DNA from: Desulfovibrio inopinatus DSM 10711
GTDB taxonomy: Bacteria > Desulfobacterota > Desulfovibrionia > Desulfovibrionales > Desulfovibrionaceae
DNA: 64,000 nt
Reading direction: 5' to 3'
Assembly (NCBI RefSeq): GCF_000429305.1
Contig: NZ_AUBP01000005.1
Location: forward strand, 186,001-250,000
Shown: positions 63,212 through 64,000 of the stretch, piece by piece
Numbering within the stretch: the stretch's first letter is position 1
Layout of the letters: each line of letters opens with the position of its first letter
Position numbers and translations under genes: made by a program
The notes under the pieces: model-generated
The model's database searches: none
The model's input: the letters and a program-made list of their open reading frames with translations, nothing else
Told to the model about the DNA's origin: nothing

Positions 63212-64000
63212 TCAATATGCCAGTCGCCCCAACGACTTGAGAATCAGCGTCGCTCCCATGGCAAACATCCCCGTGAGACCGATACCGCATGAAAAGCCGG
63301 CTAATAATACGGGAGCGTATTGCCGCCACATTTTTCCATACTTTTTGAGGAAATAATATCGTCCAAGCAAGGCGCCCACGACTTCCAGAATAAGACCATG
63401 CGGAATGCTTTGGCCCAAACCACGGACTACGCCATAAACAAGCAAAACGGGAAGGCCAAAAATCATAAGAATAAGATACGTGATAAGCCCAAACCCGAGC
63501 CCAGCACTAATATAATATCCATTGAGCGCTTGAAAGAATGGAGAATTTCCTTCCAGAGTGGACGTTTGCATAAGCAGTGTATTCAACGCCTGCAAATGCC
63601 ACAATTCTTGAGCATAGGGATAGTTAGCAGAAGGAATGGGTGCAAGTTGCCAAATGAACTGTGAAAACAATAAACTGGCGACCATAACAACAGGAAAGAC
63701 AACAATCTCCGATTTGATGACACCACGGAGACTCGTTCCGGTGAGTTCTATTTCCCGAAAATCAACCGCGGTTTTTCCATAGTTGTGAATGGGAATCGGC
63801 GCATACCAAATCTCTATCCCTGAATACCCAAAGAACTTGGCTCCCGCGATAAAGCTTGCCTCTCGCACCAGAGGAAGGCTGACGAATTGCCCGGCGATCC
63901 CTTCCATACGGGCTGTGATATAGGAAATAATTGGCGTGTATAGAAAACCGTACACGACAAAGAATATCCAAGGAAAATTCGGTACAAGCCAGAGGCAAAG
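63212..64000 (-). CDS. DUF6785-type multi-pass membrane protein, C-terminal part
   Basis: The frame is open to the window end, so the N-terminal part lies outside. The visible 262 codons hold several hydrophobic helices and the segments LVPNFPWIFFVVYGFLYTP, VSLPLVREASFIAGAK and GIEIWYAPIPIHNYG. I assign it, with some doubt, to the OPT-like/DUF6785 family of putative transporters common in anaerobes. The GTG at 63955 is not the start because family-like sequence continues upstream. Confidence 0.7.
   Translation of the reverse strand, partial: LCLWLVPNFPWIFFVVYGFLYTPIISYITARMEGIAGQFVSLPLVREASFIAGAKFFGYSGIEIWYAPIPIHNYGKTAVDFREIELTGTSLRGVIKSEIVVFPVVMVASLLFSQFIWQLAPIPSANYPYAQELWHLQALNTLLMQTSTLEGNSPFFQALNGYYISAGLGFGLITYLILMIFGLPVLLVYGVVRGLGQSIPHGLILEVVGALLGRYYFLKKYGKMWRQYAPVLLAGFSCGIGLTGMFAMGATLILKSLGRLAY

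Overview
The window reads as chromosome of a sulfate-reducing bacterium of the Desulfovibrionales, of intermediate base composition (about half G+C by eye). The best evidence is a molybdenum aldehyde oxidoreductase whose length (907 aa) and cluster-ligand positions match the Desulfovibrio gigas enzyme, a six-gene HdrABC/MvhDGA operon, and a maturation cluster that I recall next to the same oxidoreductase in D. vulgaris. This is inference; no rRNA or taxonomic marker was compared.

Layout. 1-4.8 kb: a cysteine-cluster protein cut by the window edge, HldE-type heptose adenylyltransferase, a lipoprotein with a degenerate L,D-transpeptidase domain, and uracil salvage (upp, uraA). 4.8-19 kb: RecQ, UTP-glucose-1-phosphate uridylyltransferase, glycerate kinase, a ferredoxin-nitroreductase, a ClC transporter, a MarR pair under a 22-bp palindrome, a SpoIIE-type phosphatase broken by an in-frame TGA inside a small palindromic element, TypA and a periplasmic binding protein. 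20-27.1 kb: hdrA-hdrC-hdrB-mvhD-mvhG-mvhA plus a maturation protease, preceded by a 1-kb AT-rich region. 27.2-41.8 kb: about 14.6 kb of minus-strand genes: MoeA-like protein, aldehyde oxidoreductase, a 790-aa flavin/Fe-S protein, a zinc-ribbon protein, methyltransferase, C_GCAxxG_C_C protein, radical SAM enzyme, adenylate-forming ligase, XdhC, NTP transferase-HD fusion and a histidine phosphatase-HEAT fusion. A regulator derived from an IS1595-type transposase is divergent from this block.

43.2-47.1 kb: pstSCAB behind a candidate Pho box. 47.4-53.9 kb: a Fic-like protein without the catalytic His, a ferredoxin-type aldo/keto reductase, larC-larE, tRNA-Leu(CAA), a DUF554 membrane protein and hypA-hypB. 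53.9-64 kb: corA, alr, mutL, hldD, hisH-hisF, moaC, a possible small gene, dnaJ, rpoZ and the end of a DUF6785-type membrane protein.

The genes join around H2, nickel and molybdenum. HdrABC-MvhDGA should oxidise H2 with flavin-based bifurcation; HypAB and the protease serve its nickel site; LarC/LarE belong to a second nickel-cofactor pathway; MoaC, the MoeA-like protein, XdhC and the MobA-like domain serve the molybdopterin enzyme. The most interesting region is the oxidoreductase block, because its radical SAM enzyme, methyltransferase and acyl-adenylating ligase are not needed by any known maturation route of the xanthine-oxidase family.
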